Source: Caldora sp965222765 (lineage in GTDB: Bacteria; Cyanobacteriota; Cyanobacteriia; Cyanobacteriales; Coleofasciculaceae). Taken from it: DNA of 64,000 nucleotides. This document shows, one piece after another, positions 42,490 to 52,497 of this stretch (its first letter is position 1; each line of letters starts with the position of its first letter). A model generated the notes under the pieces. That model saw nothing but the letters and a program-made list of their open reading frames with translations, did no database searches and was not told where the DNA came from. The position numbers and the translations under genes were made by a program. Where the stretch lies: NCBI GenBank assembly GCA_965222765.1, contig CBDCVG010000015.1, positions 1 through 64,000 on the forward strand, written 5' to 3'.

Positions 42490-43290
42490 ATGAAAAATCT
42501 AATTTTTCTTCTTCTAACACCTCTTTTCGTATTGTTCGGGTCAGTAGCCTCTCTAGCTGAAGTACGTACAGAAGTGGTTGAGTACCGACAAGGTAGCACT
42601 ATACTTGAAGGCTATCTAGCTTACGACGATGAGATAACCGGTCAACGCCCTGGTATCTTAGTGGTTCACGCCTGGAAGGGTTTGGGAGCAAATGAAAAAG
42701 AACGTGCCAAACAATTAGCAGAACTCGGCTATGTTGCCTTTGCTGCTGATATTTATGGTAAAGGTATCCGACCCCAAACTACTGAACAGGCAGCAGCACA
42801 AGCTAAGATATATCGGTCTGACCGACAACTAATGCGCGATCGCGCCAATGCTGGGTTAAGATTTTTGCAGCAACATCCCCTAACTACTCACAATCGTCTG
42901 GCAGCTATTGGTTATTGTTTCGGTGGTGGTGTAGTGTTGGAGTTAGCTCGTAGTGGCGCTCCAGTCAGAGGAGTTGTCAGCTTTCATGGTAATCTAGATA
43001 CCCCCAAACCCAGAGATGCCCGCAACATTCAAGGTAGGGTGTTAGTGTTGCATGGTGCTGATGACCCATTTGTACCCGATGAGCAAGTGTTAGAATTCCA
43101 GCAAGAAATGCGTAGAGGTAATGTGGACTGGCAAATGGTGATGTATGGAGGTGCAGTCCATAGTTTTACAGATCCCAATGCTGGTAATGATCCTTCTAAG
43201 GGAGTTGCTTATAACACTGAGGCTGACAAGCGCTCTTGGGCAGCAATGAATCGATTCTTCGCAGAAATTTTCAGTAATATTGGGAATTGA
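42490..43290 (+). CDS. Exported dienelactone hydrolase-family protein
   Basis: 266 residues from ATG 42490; the longer in-frame start at 42448 would spoil the signal peptide (NLIFLLLTPLFVLFGSVASLA). Alpha/beta hydrolase with nucleophile Cys in AIGYCFGGGVVLELA, Asp in LHGADDPFVPDEQ and His in GGAVHSFTDP, the Cys-His-Asp triad of dienelactone hydrolases. Many cyanobacteria have such a periplasmic or secreted form; substrate unknown. Stands alone. Confidence 0.88.
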   Translation: MKNLIFLLLTPLFVLFGSVASLAEVRTEVVEYRQGSTILEGYLAYDDEITGQRPGILVVHAWKGLGANEKERAKQLAELGYVAFAADIYGKGIRPQTTEQAAAQAKIYRSDRQLMRDRANAGLRFLQQHPLTTHNRLAAIGYCFGGGVVLELARSGAPVRGVVSFHGNLDTPKPRDARNIQGRVLVLHGADDPFVPDEQVLEFQQEMRRGNVDWQMVMYGGAVHSFTDPNAGNDPSKGVAYNTEADKRSWAAMNRFFAEIFSNIGN

Positions 43291-43439
43291 AAATTGGGAA
43301 TTGGGAATTTATCCCCCAGCTCCCTAGTGCAGCTCGGCAGAAGTAACTTACCAGTTTGAGATCGATAGAATCCTTACTCTATAAGCATTGTTAATTCTTA
43401 ATTCTTAATTCTTAATTCCGCGCAGCGGTACTAGCCTCT

Positions 43440-43631
43440 TCACCCAGCTCCCCTGCCTTGAGTACGCCACCAAAGTGCGATCGCTAGGACTATAGTTGGT
43501 GTCATAACCCCAATCAGGGCATTCAGGGATGTTGGAGCAATCGGTAAGCTGGGACTAGCGTACTTGATCAAAACTGAGACTACAGCCGAGAGGATTAAGA
43601 CTTTGAGAATGAAGTTCAGTTGAGTTTCCAT
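43440..43631 (-). CDS. Small two-helix membrane protein
   Basis: 63 residues: METQLNFILKVLILSAVVSV, SLPIAPTSLNALIGV and TIVLAIALWWRTQG. Two hydrophobic segments. A conserved cyanobacterial small protein without assigned function. A frameshifted paralogue lies at 44427-44604, so the unit containing it seems duplicated. Confidence 0.65.
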   Translation of the reverse strand: METQLNFILKVLILSAVVSVLIKYASPSLPIAPTSLNALIGVMTPTIVLAIALWWRTQGRGAG

Positions 43632-43817
43632 AAAAAACAGACTTTTAATAAACTTGGCTCATTCTTTCTGTTCGATTGCTAGTACTCGTCAAATTTGAAT
43701 TGACGGGTTGAGATAAAAGTTTAAAAAGCTTATTGTACAAGCTTTCTTCCTTTGGAACCTCCTGTTCCTCTCCTTGGAGGGGTTAGGGGTGGGTTGGTGC
43801 CTTGGAGCCTTCTTGCA

Positions 43818-44027
43818 CTAGTCAAGTTTTGGCTTGCAATCGACAAAAGATATAGCTTCTTGATCAAGATAACCAGCGATCGCCATTTCGATGACTGCCC
43901 AAACTGGATAGTTCATTCTTTTTGCTCGCATTTCTAGTCCATTACGAATAGTCTCAGGTAATCCTTCTAAAAAAATTTGTGCTAATTCAGGTGACAGATG
44001 TTCAGAGATCACAGGCTGAGTTGGCAT
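43818..44027 (-). CDS. Small hypothetical protein after a GIY-YIG remnant
   Basis: 69 residues, soluble (MPTQPVISEHLSPELAQIFL, ETIRNGLEMRAKRMNYPVWA). The centre resembles a ribbon-helix-helix-like helix pair, but I do not recognise the family. Its ATG lies 5 bp after the stop of the GIY-YIG gene, so the two were an operon. Confidence 0.55.
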   Translation of the reverse strand: MPTQPVISEHLSPELAQIFLEGLPETIRNGLEMRAKRMNYPVWAVIEMAIAGYLDQEAISFVDCKPKLD

Positions 44028-44031
44028 GAAA

Positions 44032-44402
44032 TTACTCCCTCGCTGGAATTTTCACGTTATAGGGGGGATTCACAGCTTGAATAATCAGACTTTCTAATTC
44101 TAATGATAGTTGTCTCCACTGAACAAAATCTAATGGGTAAAAGGCAATTCGGATATCTGTGGCCTTCAATTCTTCTATGAATGCCCATAGTAAAGCTTTG
44201 TGCCCACCACGAAAGCGATCGCGCAGTGCTCTGGTTTTACCAATATAGAGAATTCCAAGAGTACGGTGCTTAAACGGCGTAGATGCCAGCAGTCATCGGC
44301 CAGTGCGCGAAATTCTTTAGAGAGAGCTATACAATCCTGAAAAGGGGTAGATGCAAGAGCATGCAATATAATTTCAGCCTCTGACTCAATGGATTCAGGC
44401 AT
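44032..44402 (-). pseudogene. GIY-YIG nuclease-domain gene, frameshifted
   Basis: From ATG 44402: MPESIESEAEIILHALASTP, FQDCIALSKEFRALADD; then in a second frame GIYAV and in a third KHRTLGILYIGKTRALRDRF, KALLWAFIEELKATDIRIAF to NPPYNVKIPARE and stop at 44032. GIY...LYIGKT is the nuclease motif with its catalytic Tyr and Arg. At least two indels separate the parts. Confidence 0.75.
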
Positions 44403-44426
44403 AGTTATGGCAGCCTTTAGCAAATC

Positions 44427-44604
44427 CTACTTAGTGAGCGACAAAAGTGCGATCGCTACTACTATAGTTGGTATCATAACCGTAAATCAGGGCATTGAGC
44501 GAGGTTGGAGCAATCTGTAAACTAGAGCCACCATACTTGAGCAAAACCGAAACTGCAAGTGAGAGAATTAAGATTTTAAGAATGAAGTTCACTTGAGTTC
44601 TCAT
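44427..44604 (-). pseudogene. Frameshifted paralogue of the 43440 membrane protein
   Basis: MRTQVNFILKILILSLAVSV then SLQIAPTSLNALI; one extra T in GATTTACGG (near 44483) breaks the frame. Removing it gives TVMIPTIVVAIALLSLTK and a stop at 44427, matching the paralogue. May be a real mutation or a sequencing error. Confidence 0.65.
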
Positions 44605-44660
44605 AATAGGCTGCTTACTAAATAAAATTTTGTTCACTATATTTTTTACCAGAGGTCAAA

Positions 44661-45035
44661 GTGAAAGAACTTGAGCCGTTGGAAAATCGAGACCTGAAGC
44701 GCTTAAAGTTGTTCATTTACTTGGTTCCTATTATTGGCACTCTCCCAGCCCTGTGGTCATTGTACCGTCGTCAAGGGACAAGAGAACAACAAAGCGTGAG
44801 TCGCTTATCTGTTACCTTGGCTTTTAGTTGGCTGCTAAGCTACTTTCTCTTATCAGCAGGATCACAGGTTTCCGAATTCTGGTCAATACGTCTATTATTG
44901 ATGAACACAATGTTCACCTCAGGCTATTTTTTAGTGACTATTTGGTTGATGGTGCGTTTGTGGCAAGGCAAATCTCCCCGTCTCCCTTGGGTTAGCCGTA
45001 TTGCTGAAGGAAGCGTGCGCAAGCATTTATCCTGA
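44661..45035 (+). CDS. Membrane protein of unknown function
   Basis: 124 residues from GTG 44661. Three to four hydrophobic segments (FIYLVPIIGTLPALWSLY, LAFSWLLSYFLLSAG, MFTSGYFLVTIWLMVRLW) and a basic tail. A conserved small membrane protein of cyanobacteria; no function known to me. Confidence 0.7.
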   Translation: MKELEPLENRDLKRLKLFIYLVPIIGTLPALWSLYRRQGTREQQSVSRLSVTLAFSWLLSYFLLSAGSQVSEFWSIRLLLMNTMFTSGYFLVTIWLMVRLWQGKSPRLPWVSRIAEGSVRKHLS

Positions 45036-45225
45036 GGAGTGTTGATGGATTGTTCAAACTCGATCCAGTATTTACCTGATTTAGCAGCAAAATGTCTGAA
45101 AAACTGCTATGAGTGTTTTTGTTAAACATTTTGTGCCAAACTCAGGGTGAAGTATTAGTACATAGTACGTCAGGGAGTTATTTACTCGAGTCCCTATTCT
45201 TAATGAGTGTGTGTGAGGAAGCCAA

Positions 45226-46622
45226 GTGCCAGCTAAAAAAACTGATGAAAAACCCGGTTCGTGGAGTAAAAAAACTCCCTCTGTAGGGAAAAAGCCTTCC
45301 AAGGGTAAGCCTGGGCATTGGCTTTGGCTTGGGTTGGGCTTTAGCGGTGTGGCAATGTTGTCAGCCACAGCAGGTGCTCTACTAGCAGTATCACTTTCAA
45401 GTACGCCTTTACTGCAAAGTAAACTCAGTCCTGAGGAAGCAGCAATATTTGGCACTGGCGGGAGCATTTCCCGTGGTACTATGCGCCTACCGGAGTTGAC
45501 TCGACCAGTCAATATCCTAGTTGTAGGAACCAAAGTCCTCTCCTCTGATATAGATGAAGAACCAATAGATGATTCTGGATATGACCCCTTAGTTAATTCC
45601 TTTGAGGGTCTTTCAGATACGATGCTACTAGTGCGGTTTGATCCAGAGGAGGAAAAGTTAGCAGTCCTATCCATTCCCCGCGATACTCGTGCTTATGTAG
45701 ACGGACACGGGGTTACTAAAATCAATGCTGCTAATTACCATGGCGGTCCGGCATTGACAGCTAAAACGGTGAGTGAGTTACTTGATGGTGTTGGCATTGA
45801 TCGTTACGTTCGGGTAAATATCCAGGGTATAGAGAAGCTGGTCGATGCCTTAGGAGGGGTTACTGTATATGTTCCCAAAGATCTCAAGTACAAGGATGGA
45901 CACTCAGCACCTCTACATTGATCTCAAAGAAGGTAAGCAGCATCTCAATGGTGAACAAGCAGTACACTTTCTACGGTTTCGTCATGACAAGTATGGTGAC
46001 GTTGGACGGATACAGCGACAGCAAACCCTGATGAGGGCATTAATTGAACAGACACTCAATCCTGCAACTATAGGACGCCTACCGAAAATTCTCTCCGTAA
46101 TTCAATCCCATATTGACACCAACTTAAGTGTAGAAGAGTTAGTAGCCTTAATGGGTTTTGGAGCTCAGACCAAACGAGCTGATGTACAAATGCTACTTTT
46201 ACCTGGTCAGTTTAATGGTACTGGACAGCAAGAGGTAAGCTACTGGTTGCCAAGCCGTCGCCGTATCAAGCAGATAATGGCTCAACATTTTGACGTAGGC
46301 TATAACAAAAGTAATGAAGTTGATCCCACTTTCCTCAGAATAGCAATTCAAGATAGCACCGATGACCCAGAGGCAGTTCAAACCTTAGTTAGTCAACTTA
46401 AAGAGGCAGGCTATCGCAAGGTTTATGTTGCTGAGGAATGGAAGGAACCTTTGCAAGTAACTCGCATCATAGCCCAACAGGGAGATGAGGTTGGTGCAAA
46501 TGCCATACGTGAAGATTTGGGATTTGGAGAAACCCGAGTTGAAAGTACCGGTAGGTCTCAACTCACATGTCACAATTCAATTGGGTGAAGACTGGTTAAG
46601 GCAATTAAAACAAGAAAATTGA
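45226..46622 (+). CDS. LytR-CpsA-Psr family protein, two frameshifts
   Basis: Starts at GTG 45226 behind a GAGG. One membrane helix (WLGLGFSGVAMLSATAGALL) then the LCP core: ILVVGTKV, DTMLLVRFDPEEEKLAVLSI, PRDTRAYVDG and LVDALGGVTVYVPKDL. One extra G near 45897 shifts the frame; it resumes TQHLYIDLKEGKQHLNGEQA, VHFLRFRHDKYGD and a LytR_C domain. A second indel near 46550 hides the last residues (HVTIQLGEDWLRQLKQEN, stop 46620-46622). LCP proteins attach polysaccharide to peptidoglycan from the outer face of the cytoplasmic membrane. Two indels in an otherwise well-kept gene may be sequence errors. Confidence 0.82.
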
Positions 46623-46735
46623 GGGATTAGGACACCATGATACTTTCAAAACTTGATGCTTCCAATTTGAGAAGGTATTAGGAGTTAGGTATTAGCTATA
46701 GTTATGCATTTAAATGAAGGGTTAGTAATGATTGC

Positions 46736-46766
46736 CCTAAAACCTAAAACCTAAAACCTAAAACCT
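46736..46766. repeat. CTAAAAC heptamer repeat
   Basis: About four tandem copies of CCTAAAA between the LCP gene and desA; the same heptamer appears at 51404-51427. A typical short tandem repeat of filamentous cyanobacteria. Confidence 0.9.
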
Positions 46767-46780
46767 CTTTTACCTTTTAA

Positions 46781-47834
46781 CTAGACCTGAGCGTTATAGT
46801 CCCTAAAAGACTGGTAGTATTTATCCTCATGGTAAAGGTGACACTGGTCTGTAATCTGCTTCATTAGAGACCAAGAGAAACGACACTCACGAATCTGCTC
46901 ACCCCAATTTTCCTTCAGACTACGATGAGCTAATCGCAAATTATAAGAAGGAATTCCAGTGGAAATGTGATGAGGAACATGAACATTGATATCGTGGCAA
47001 AGGAATTCTACCCAGCGGGGATAATCGCAGTGGACACTGCCAAATAGTTGAGCTTGAGCAGCATCCCATTCTGGTTCGGCTCGGAAGGGAATATCGGGTG
47101 CGGTATGGTGGACTAGAGTGAAGGTACTCATCCAGAAGTGGTAAACCATCCAGGGTAATAGCCAGAATTTGACGAATCCCCAAATACCGGTAGTCGCAAT
47201 CAGTAATGGAAAAGCTAAGGCAGCAAAACCCAGAACCAGTAAAACGGAAAACCTTACTTGAGACCGCTGTTTACCTTCAAACCTCTCCCAATTAAAATGT
47301 AGTACTGCCCAATGACCGATTGACCCAATCCACCAAAATCTACCCCTGATTCAAGTGGTACAGTCCGCGCATCCAACCAGTTTGGCTGTCATAAAACTCG
47401 GATGTAAATGGTTGCCATGCATTATCATGGTCAAGTTTATTGGTATGGGTATGATGATAATTGTGTAAAATCCGCCAGCTGTGGAAGGGATAAATCAGTG
47501 GTAAAAATAGTACATGTCCCACCAGGTCATTCACCCAACGCCGGTTGGCAAAAGAACGGTGACCGCAATCATGACCAATCACAAAAAAACCGGTCAATGC
47601 TGTGCCGGTAAAAATCCACAAAGCCGGTAAAAAGAACCAAGGCATGATTGCTATGCCACAGTAACCTAAACAAACTAATAAGACATTGATTATTAGCAAA
47701 GTCCAGGCTTTACGATGGTTTTTAGTAAAAACCTCGCGGGGCAAGCTTTTTACAATGTCTTGCAATGTTAGGGTATCAGCGGTGAGTGTAGGTAGTGAAT
47801 TTAAGGCTACTTCTTTACTTGCCGATATAGTCAT
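46781..47834 (-). CDS. desA: Delta-12 acyl-lipid desaturase DesA, one frameshift
   Basis: About 350 residues if one extra T at 47341 is removed (CAGGGGTAGATTT to CAGGGGAGATTT); without this it splits into a 164-residue N-terminal and a 122-residue C-terminal piece. All three histidine boxes are present: HDCGH near 88, HNYHHTHTN near 124 and HDINVHVPHH near 288, with membrane pairs between. It inserts the delta-12 double bond into membrane glycerolipid acyl chains and is usually cold induced. Similarity to cyanobacterial DesA is high throughout, so the indel may be an error. Confidence 0.88.
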
Positions 47835-48231
47835 GAAAAAATTAAAATCTCCACTATTATTTAGGTGGCTCAGATGTGCTTAAGTATAGAGTGAACGCCT
47901 TTTGAACCATAGAACTACAGTTCTTGATTAAGGATCTTTAGCCATTGGCATTATTAGGCATTGGCATTAAATGCGAACTATTGAATGAAAGCACTGCCAC
48001 TCATCGTAGCAAGTAAACGCAAAAAAACGTAATTTTTTAGGGTTGGGGATTTTGTATATTAATAAAATATAGTCCTAGCTATTAGCTATAGAAGTAGCTT
48101 AAGTAGGCACACAAAGGTAGCAAGCAGCCTTCTCAAAGCTGCCTGCTCTTAAAAAGGTTAACCAGAATAGTCACAAGCTTGGAGCTATTCCAAGGAAAAA
48201 CACACTTTAAATCTTCTATTGTTTGTTGAAC
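47835..48231. other. Intergenic region upstream of desA
   Basis: 397 bp with no gene. Contains the repeat GGCATTATTAGGCATTGGCATT (split here as GGCATTATTA/GGCATTGGCATT, near 47946) and a 10-bp hairpin AGCAAGCAGC/GCTGCCTGCT at about 48119-48147, which could end the upstream minus-strand gene. Confidence 0.5.
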
Positions 48232-48489
48232 CTAATTGCTGACATCCGTTCTTCCCGAAGTCAGACGTTGCTGCTTGATAATTTGTTGATGCTGTAGAAG
48301 AGAATCAACTTCTGCTTGCAGGTGCAGGTACTTCACTTGTTGATCGGTTTGATAGAGAGATTTCATCAATTCCAGTAGGCGTGCGTCGTTAGGTGCAGCC
48401 ATTGAGGAATTCTTGGCAGACTTAGAGTCACCAATTTGCCTTGGTGAAGGAGTCAGGTTAGATGGACGTGTTAATAGACTAGTTGACAT
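48232..48489 (-). CDS. Small hypothetical protein
   Basis: 85 residues, MSTSLLTRPSNLTPSPRQIG start, disordered N-terminal half and a helical C-terminal half (DARLLELMKSLYQTDQQVKY, LHLQAEVDSLLQHQQIIKQQ). I know it only as a conserved cyanobacterial protein of unknown function. Clear ATG start, intact. Confidence 0.65.
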   Translation of the reverse strand: MSTSLLTRPSNLTPSPRQIGDSKSAKNSSMAAPNDARLLELMKSLYQTDQQVKYLHLQAEVDSLLQHQQIIKQQRLTSGRTDVSN

Positions 48490-49043
48490 CAGTTGCTAAA
48501 TATTTATTTATCTTTATTCACACCACCTGGACATTCTATCTCGAATATCCAGATGGATTGTATCCATTGTGTCGATTTTCTGATTGGTTGAGGAAAAATA
48601 GCTAAGAAAAGCTGAAGTATCATAGATACTTATACCTAAACCTCAACGAGAGTGTGGGGGGGGGTGAGCGAAAAAAAGGGTGGGGAGATGGGGAGATGGG
48701 GAGATAGGGAAACAAAGGAGAACTAATGATTTGAGAGGATACTTTGCTATAAATCCCTCTTCATATTTCGTTCACCCGTGTGGGGTAATACTGCTTGATT
48801 AAGAGAAATTATCGGTTAAAAAGCTGGGGGAGAGGGATTAGGGCTTGCTGATCCGAGCATTATTGACTCTGGGGGACATCTCATTTTGGGGTGCTGAGCT
48901 TTTTGTGATTCTCAAGCTTGACGATAAACCTTCAGGTTGAGTAAAATTGCAGTACAATTGTTCTACTCAATACTCAAGGATAAATTGGCAACTTTGGGTT
49001 GCTCCCGATAGAATTGGGAATTTTTTATGCTAAGGAAACAATT
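48490..49043. other. Non-coding gap with short repeats
   Basis: 554 bp without a gene. GGGGAGATGGGGAGATGGGGA microsatellite (split as GGGGAGAT repeats) near 48680, GGGTGAGCGAAA/TTTCGTTCACCC inverted segments at about 48661-48672 and 48766-48777, and TAGGGCTTGCTGA at 48839-48851, the dispersed mobile-element end motif. Confidence 0.6.
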
Positions 49044-50043
49044 ATGGTTGCGACAGAAGACAGTAAACAACAAATTTTCAAAGCTTTTCAGCAAATCCTT
49101 ACAGATAGAAAAAAAATCGACTCCAAAATAGCCACGAAGGAACAGGAGGCAGAAAAAGAAAAAAATAAACAAGTTTTAGAAGTTGCCTCAACTTATACTA
49201 TCGATAGTATTGTCAAAGGGCTTGCTGACCTACAACTAGAGTTTGGTACTATCGTCAATGAACTTTCAGAAAAATTATCAACAGAAGCCTCAAAGCTAGA
49301 TGAACTGAAGCTAGCTATCCAAGTAGAAACAGAACATTTACAAGAACTTCAAAAAATTCGAGTAGTTGCTGATGCCCAGCATTTACTCATTCAAGAAAAT
49401 CAGGAAAATCTTAGAACCCTGGAGCAGGATGCTTCAGAACAGCAGGAAGCAATAGAAAAAGATAGCTTAGAAAAGCGAAAGTTTTGGGAAAAAGAACAGG
49501 CAGAATTTAAAACTACTACTCAAGAGCAGCACGAACTATTAACGAAAGAACGGCAACTCCAAGAAACTGACTATCAATACCAATTAGAACGCCAGCGTAA
49601 AATTGAAGCTGACGAGTACCAAGAGTATAAGCGAAACCAAGAACGAGAATTACAAGAAGCAAATCAAGAGAAAGAAAAGCAATGGTCCCAACGAGAAAAA
49701 ATTCTGGCAGATAATCAGGCTCTGATTAAAGATTATCAAAAGAAAGTGGACGCTTTTCCTACTGAACTAGAGCAAGAAGTTAAAAAAGCCAGGGAAGAAG
49801 CAATTAAAGATGTACATCAAGATGCCAAAGTCAAGTCAGAATTACTGGCAAAAGAGTGGGAATCGACAAAACAGAGTTATGAATTTAAGGTTGAGTCCCT
49901 TAGAAGCTGCTATTCAAAAACAAACGGAACAAATTGCAGACCTTTCAGCTCAGCTACAAGAAGCACTTAAACAGTCACAAGCATTGGCTTTGAGGGCTTT
50001 TGAAAATTCTGCTAACATCAATGCTCAAGAAAAAGCTAATTAA
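49044..50043 (+). CDS. Coiled-coil protein, paralogue 1, one frameshift near the end
   Basis: About 332 residues from ATG 49044 behind AAGGAAA. Almost entirely charged heptad-like helix (KEQEAEKEKNKQVLEVASTY, IVNELSEKLSTEASKLDELK, EREKQ-type runs), no signal or membrane segment. An extra T at 49900 breaks the frame; removing it gives SLEAAIQKQTEQIADLSAQL and a stop at 50041. A paralogue follows at 50129 with the same landmarks (TIDSIVKGLADLQLEFGTIV and TIDSIVKLQSGFGSAV). Perhaps a cytoskeletal or scaffold coiled-coil; no function shown. Confidence 0.7.
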
Positions 50044-50048
50044 CTCAT

Positions 50049-50069
50049 CCCCCGGCTAAAGCACGGGGG
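50049..50069 (+). terminator. GC hairpin directly after coiled-coil gene 1
   Basis: CCCCCG (50049-50054), loop GGCTAAAGC-like, CGGGGG (50064-50069), starting 6 bp after the stop and followed by ATTTCG. It is also the typical shape of an IS200/IS605 end remnant, so either explanation is possible. Confidence 0.5.
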
Positions 50070-50128
50070 ATTTCGTGTTATTTGTTGTTAGTTGTTGGTT
50101 GTTTGTAAAAAAACTTTCTAATTTTACC

Positions 50129-51211
50129 ATGGTCAAGAAACCAAGTAGCAAAAGTACTAAGGCACAAATTTTAGAAGCTTATGATGAGCTACTCGAAGAG
50201 CGAAAGGCAATAGAGGCACAACTTAAGCAACTTCAGAAGGAAAAAAAAACCTTCGTCACCTGTTGCTTCCACTCCAAAATCTGATAAACCGGTAACAGCA
50301 ATGAAGCAACAGCAAGTTGTTCCCGATAAAATAGTCCATACGATTGACAGCATTGTCAAGCTGCAATCGGGTTTTGGGAGTGCTGTTAGTGAGCTATCAG
50401 AAAAGTTAACCTCCGAAGCTGCCACATTGGAAGAATTGCAGAGTTCAGTAGCTGAGGAAAAGCAGCAGCTGGCTGAATTACACGGTTTAGAAGAAATTGC
50501 TGAAGATACCCTTGATAATTTAATCCAAGCCTACGAAGACAATTCTAAAACTTTTGAGGAACAAATCAGCCAAAGGCGTGAGGCTCTAGAACAAGAGACT
50601 CAGGAGTTGAGGAAAGCTTGGGAAAAAGAACAAGAGGAACAAAAACGCTCTATTAAGGAACGGAATGGGGAGCAAAGTAAAGTACATCAGCGGGGATGCG
50701 GAGGAGTACAAATATGATTTGGAGCTGCGGCGGAGCTTAGATAAGGATACGTACGAGCAAAACCAAAAAGGATTATACAAGGAACTAGATGAAACTCAGG
50801 AAACAGCAGGAAAAAGAGTGGACTGAACGGGAAAATGCGATTGCAGAACGAGAGAAAGAATTTGAAGAGTTGAAGACTAAGGTAGAAGCTTTTGAGAAGG
50901 ATAAGGAAGCGGCAATTAAAAAGGCAAAAGATGAGGGTAAGGGTATTGCCAACCATCAGACAAAAGTCAAGGCAGATTTGCAGGCTAAGGAATTAGAAGG
51001 GAACAAGAAATTCTATGAGCTAAGGATTCAATCCCTAGAACAAACTATTCAAAATCAAGAATCACGGATTCAAAGCCTCTCACAACAACTAGAAACTGCT
51101 TTGAAACAGGTTCAGGATTTAGCTGTTAAAGCGATTGAAGGTGCTTCTAATCTCAGCTCCTATCAAGCACTCAAGGAAAATCACTTTGGAGCAAGCGAAG
51201 AATCCAGCTAA
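50129..51211 (+). pseudogene. Coiled-coil protein, paralogue 2, several frameshifts
   Basis: From ATG 50129 (MVKKPSSKSTKAQILEAYDE). The frame changes near 50255, near 50690 and near 50800; pieces read TIDSIVKLQSGFGSAVSELS, EEKQQLAELHGLEEIAEDTL, KLRKQQEKEWTEREN and SLEQTIQNQESRIQSLSQQL with a C-terminus ending GASEESS. The order of segments equals that of paralogue 1. Three indels make it non-functional unless they are sequencing errors. Confidence 0.65.
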
Positions 51212-51258
51212 GGGCAAGTAGGACTTGCCTCATCGAGTCCATTGATTTGGGTTTTGAA

Positions 51259-51308
51259 GTAATGAGTAATGAGTAATGAGTAATGAGTAATGAGTAATGA
51301 GTAATGAG
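51259..51308. repeat. GTAATGA heptamer repeat
   Basis: About seven perfect tandem copies of GTAATGA, followed at 51404-51450 by CTAAAAC and CTACCAC repeats. No gene in 51212-51478. Confidence 0.95.
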
Positions 51309-51448
51309 TGAATTACTCCTCGATTAGCTCCCAGATTTTTTTCAATTGTGCAAGCTTTTTGAGCCCATCGATGCAATTTCCTTGCACCGCCAGTGGAAAA
51401 TCCCTAAAACCTAAAACCTAAAACCTCACCTACCACCTACCACCTACC

Positions 51449-52371
51449 ACCTATTCAAACCCGAAAGTTACGACTTATTCAGCAAGCCCTAAGTTCGTAA
51501 CTCTTGTTGTCCATATAACGCTTGTATGCCGCTCTTTCTTGTTCTGAGAGATTATTGACTCGCAGGGTTTCCTTGGCTTCTACCATGCCTTTGGCTCCAA
51601 ATTCCTCTTTGATTTCGCTGTTTTTTGAGAAAATAGATCCATTCTTCGAGGCTGTTTTTCGCTGTCCCTTTGAAATTCTTTACTTTGAGCAGGTAGTATT
51701 CTGGGAAGATATCTGCTACTTTTTCGATATTATATTTTTCTTTCTTGAGCTAAGGTCGGTTCCAGGATCTTACCTGTATTCAAACCAAGGAACTCACAGC
51801 GATGACGATAGATATAGTCATCTCCCTTACCGAGGTTGAAGTAGACGATATTGACTGAGTAGATTTTTCCGTATGTTGCCATACTCTTCCCCTTCCTCAA
51901 GATATTCGGTGACTAGTTGGGAAACACCGTAGAGCATCCGATGGAAATAATCGAGTTGGGAGTTGTTTTGTACTTCGATGAGGATAAGCTCCTCCGAATC
52001 GGTTTCTGCGAGAATATCGACGCGGTTGCTTTTATCATCAATTGTCTGTTGATTACCTTCACTTTCCAGGAGGGTTTTTGATGGTGATGTCGGTATGTAA
52101 TAGTTCGCTTAAAAACCCTTCCAAGACTACATAGTTAGCTTTATTGCGCAGTAGTCTTTTGATGGCCCAATCAAAGCGTATATGTCTTGAGGGCATGGTT
52201 GGTGTGGTGGGAGTTACTATTGATATTTTAGCCGAAAGATATCCATGAGAAGACACGGGGATGCAACGGGCGCAGAGACACGGAGAGGGAAATTGAAGGG
52301 AGATTGCGGATCGCTAAACCCTAAGTCAGGTTTTGCTGAATAAGTCGTAACTTTCGGGTTTGAATAGGTGT
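51449..52371. mobile_element. 923-bp unit bounded by perfect 37-bp inverted repeats, carrying an Rpn nuclease remnant
   Basis: ACCTATTCAAACCCGAAAGT (51449 onward, to 51485) is repeated exactly in reverse at 52335-52371. Outside both ends lie further matching CTACCAC/GTGGTAG runs, so the symmetry exceeds 37 bp. Inside is the Rpn-family gene whose stop codon falls within the left repeat. A third half-copy, ACTTATTCAGCAAGCCCTAAG, is at 52448-52468. Confidence 0.75.
51479..52196 (-). pseudogene. Rpn-family PD-(D/E)XK nuclease/transposase, multiply frameshifted
   Basis: From ATG 52196: MPSRHIRFDWAIKRLLRNKA, then in shifted frames TLLESEGNQQTIDDKSNRVD, ILIEVQNNSQLDYFHRMLYG (D..EVQ is the PD-(D/E)XK core), KIYSVNIVYFNLGKGDDYIY, KVADIFPEYYLLKVKNF, NSLEEWIYFLK and ETLRVNNLSEQERAAYKRYM, stop at 51479. 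At least four indels. Rpn proteins promote recombination and some act in phage defence; this copy is dead. Confidence 0.8.
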
Positions 52372-52497
52372 TAGGTGGTAGGTGTTAGGTGGTAGGTGGT
52401 AGGTTAGGCAAAAAATGATTGAAAGCAAAGTATGGCATAGCTTCCACACTTATTCAGCAAGCCCTAAGTAATCTTGATCACAATAAAGAGTACTTGG

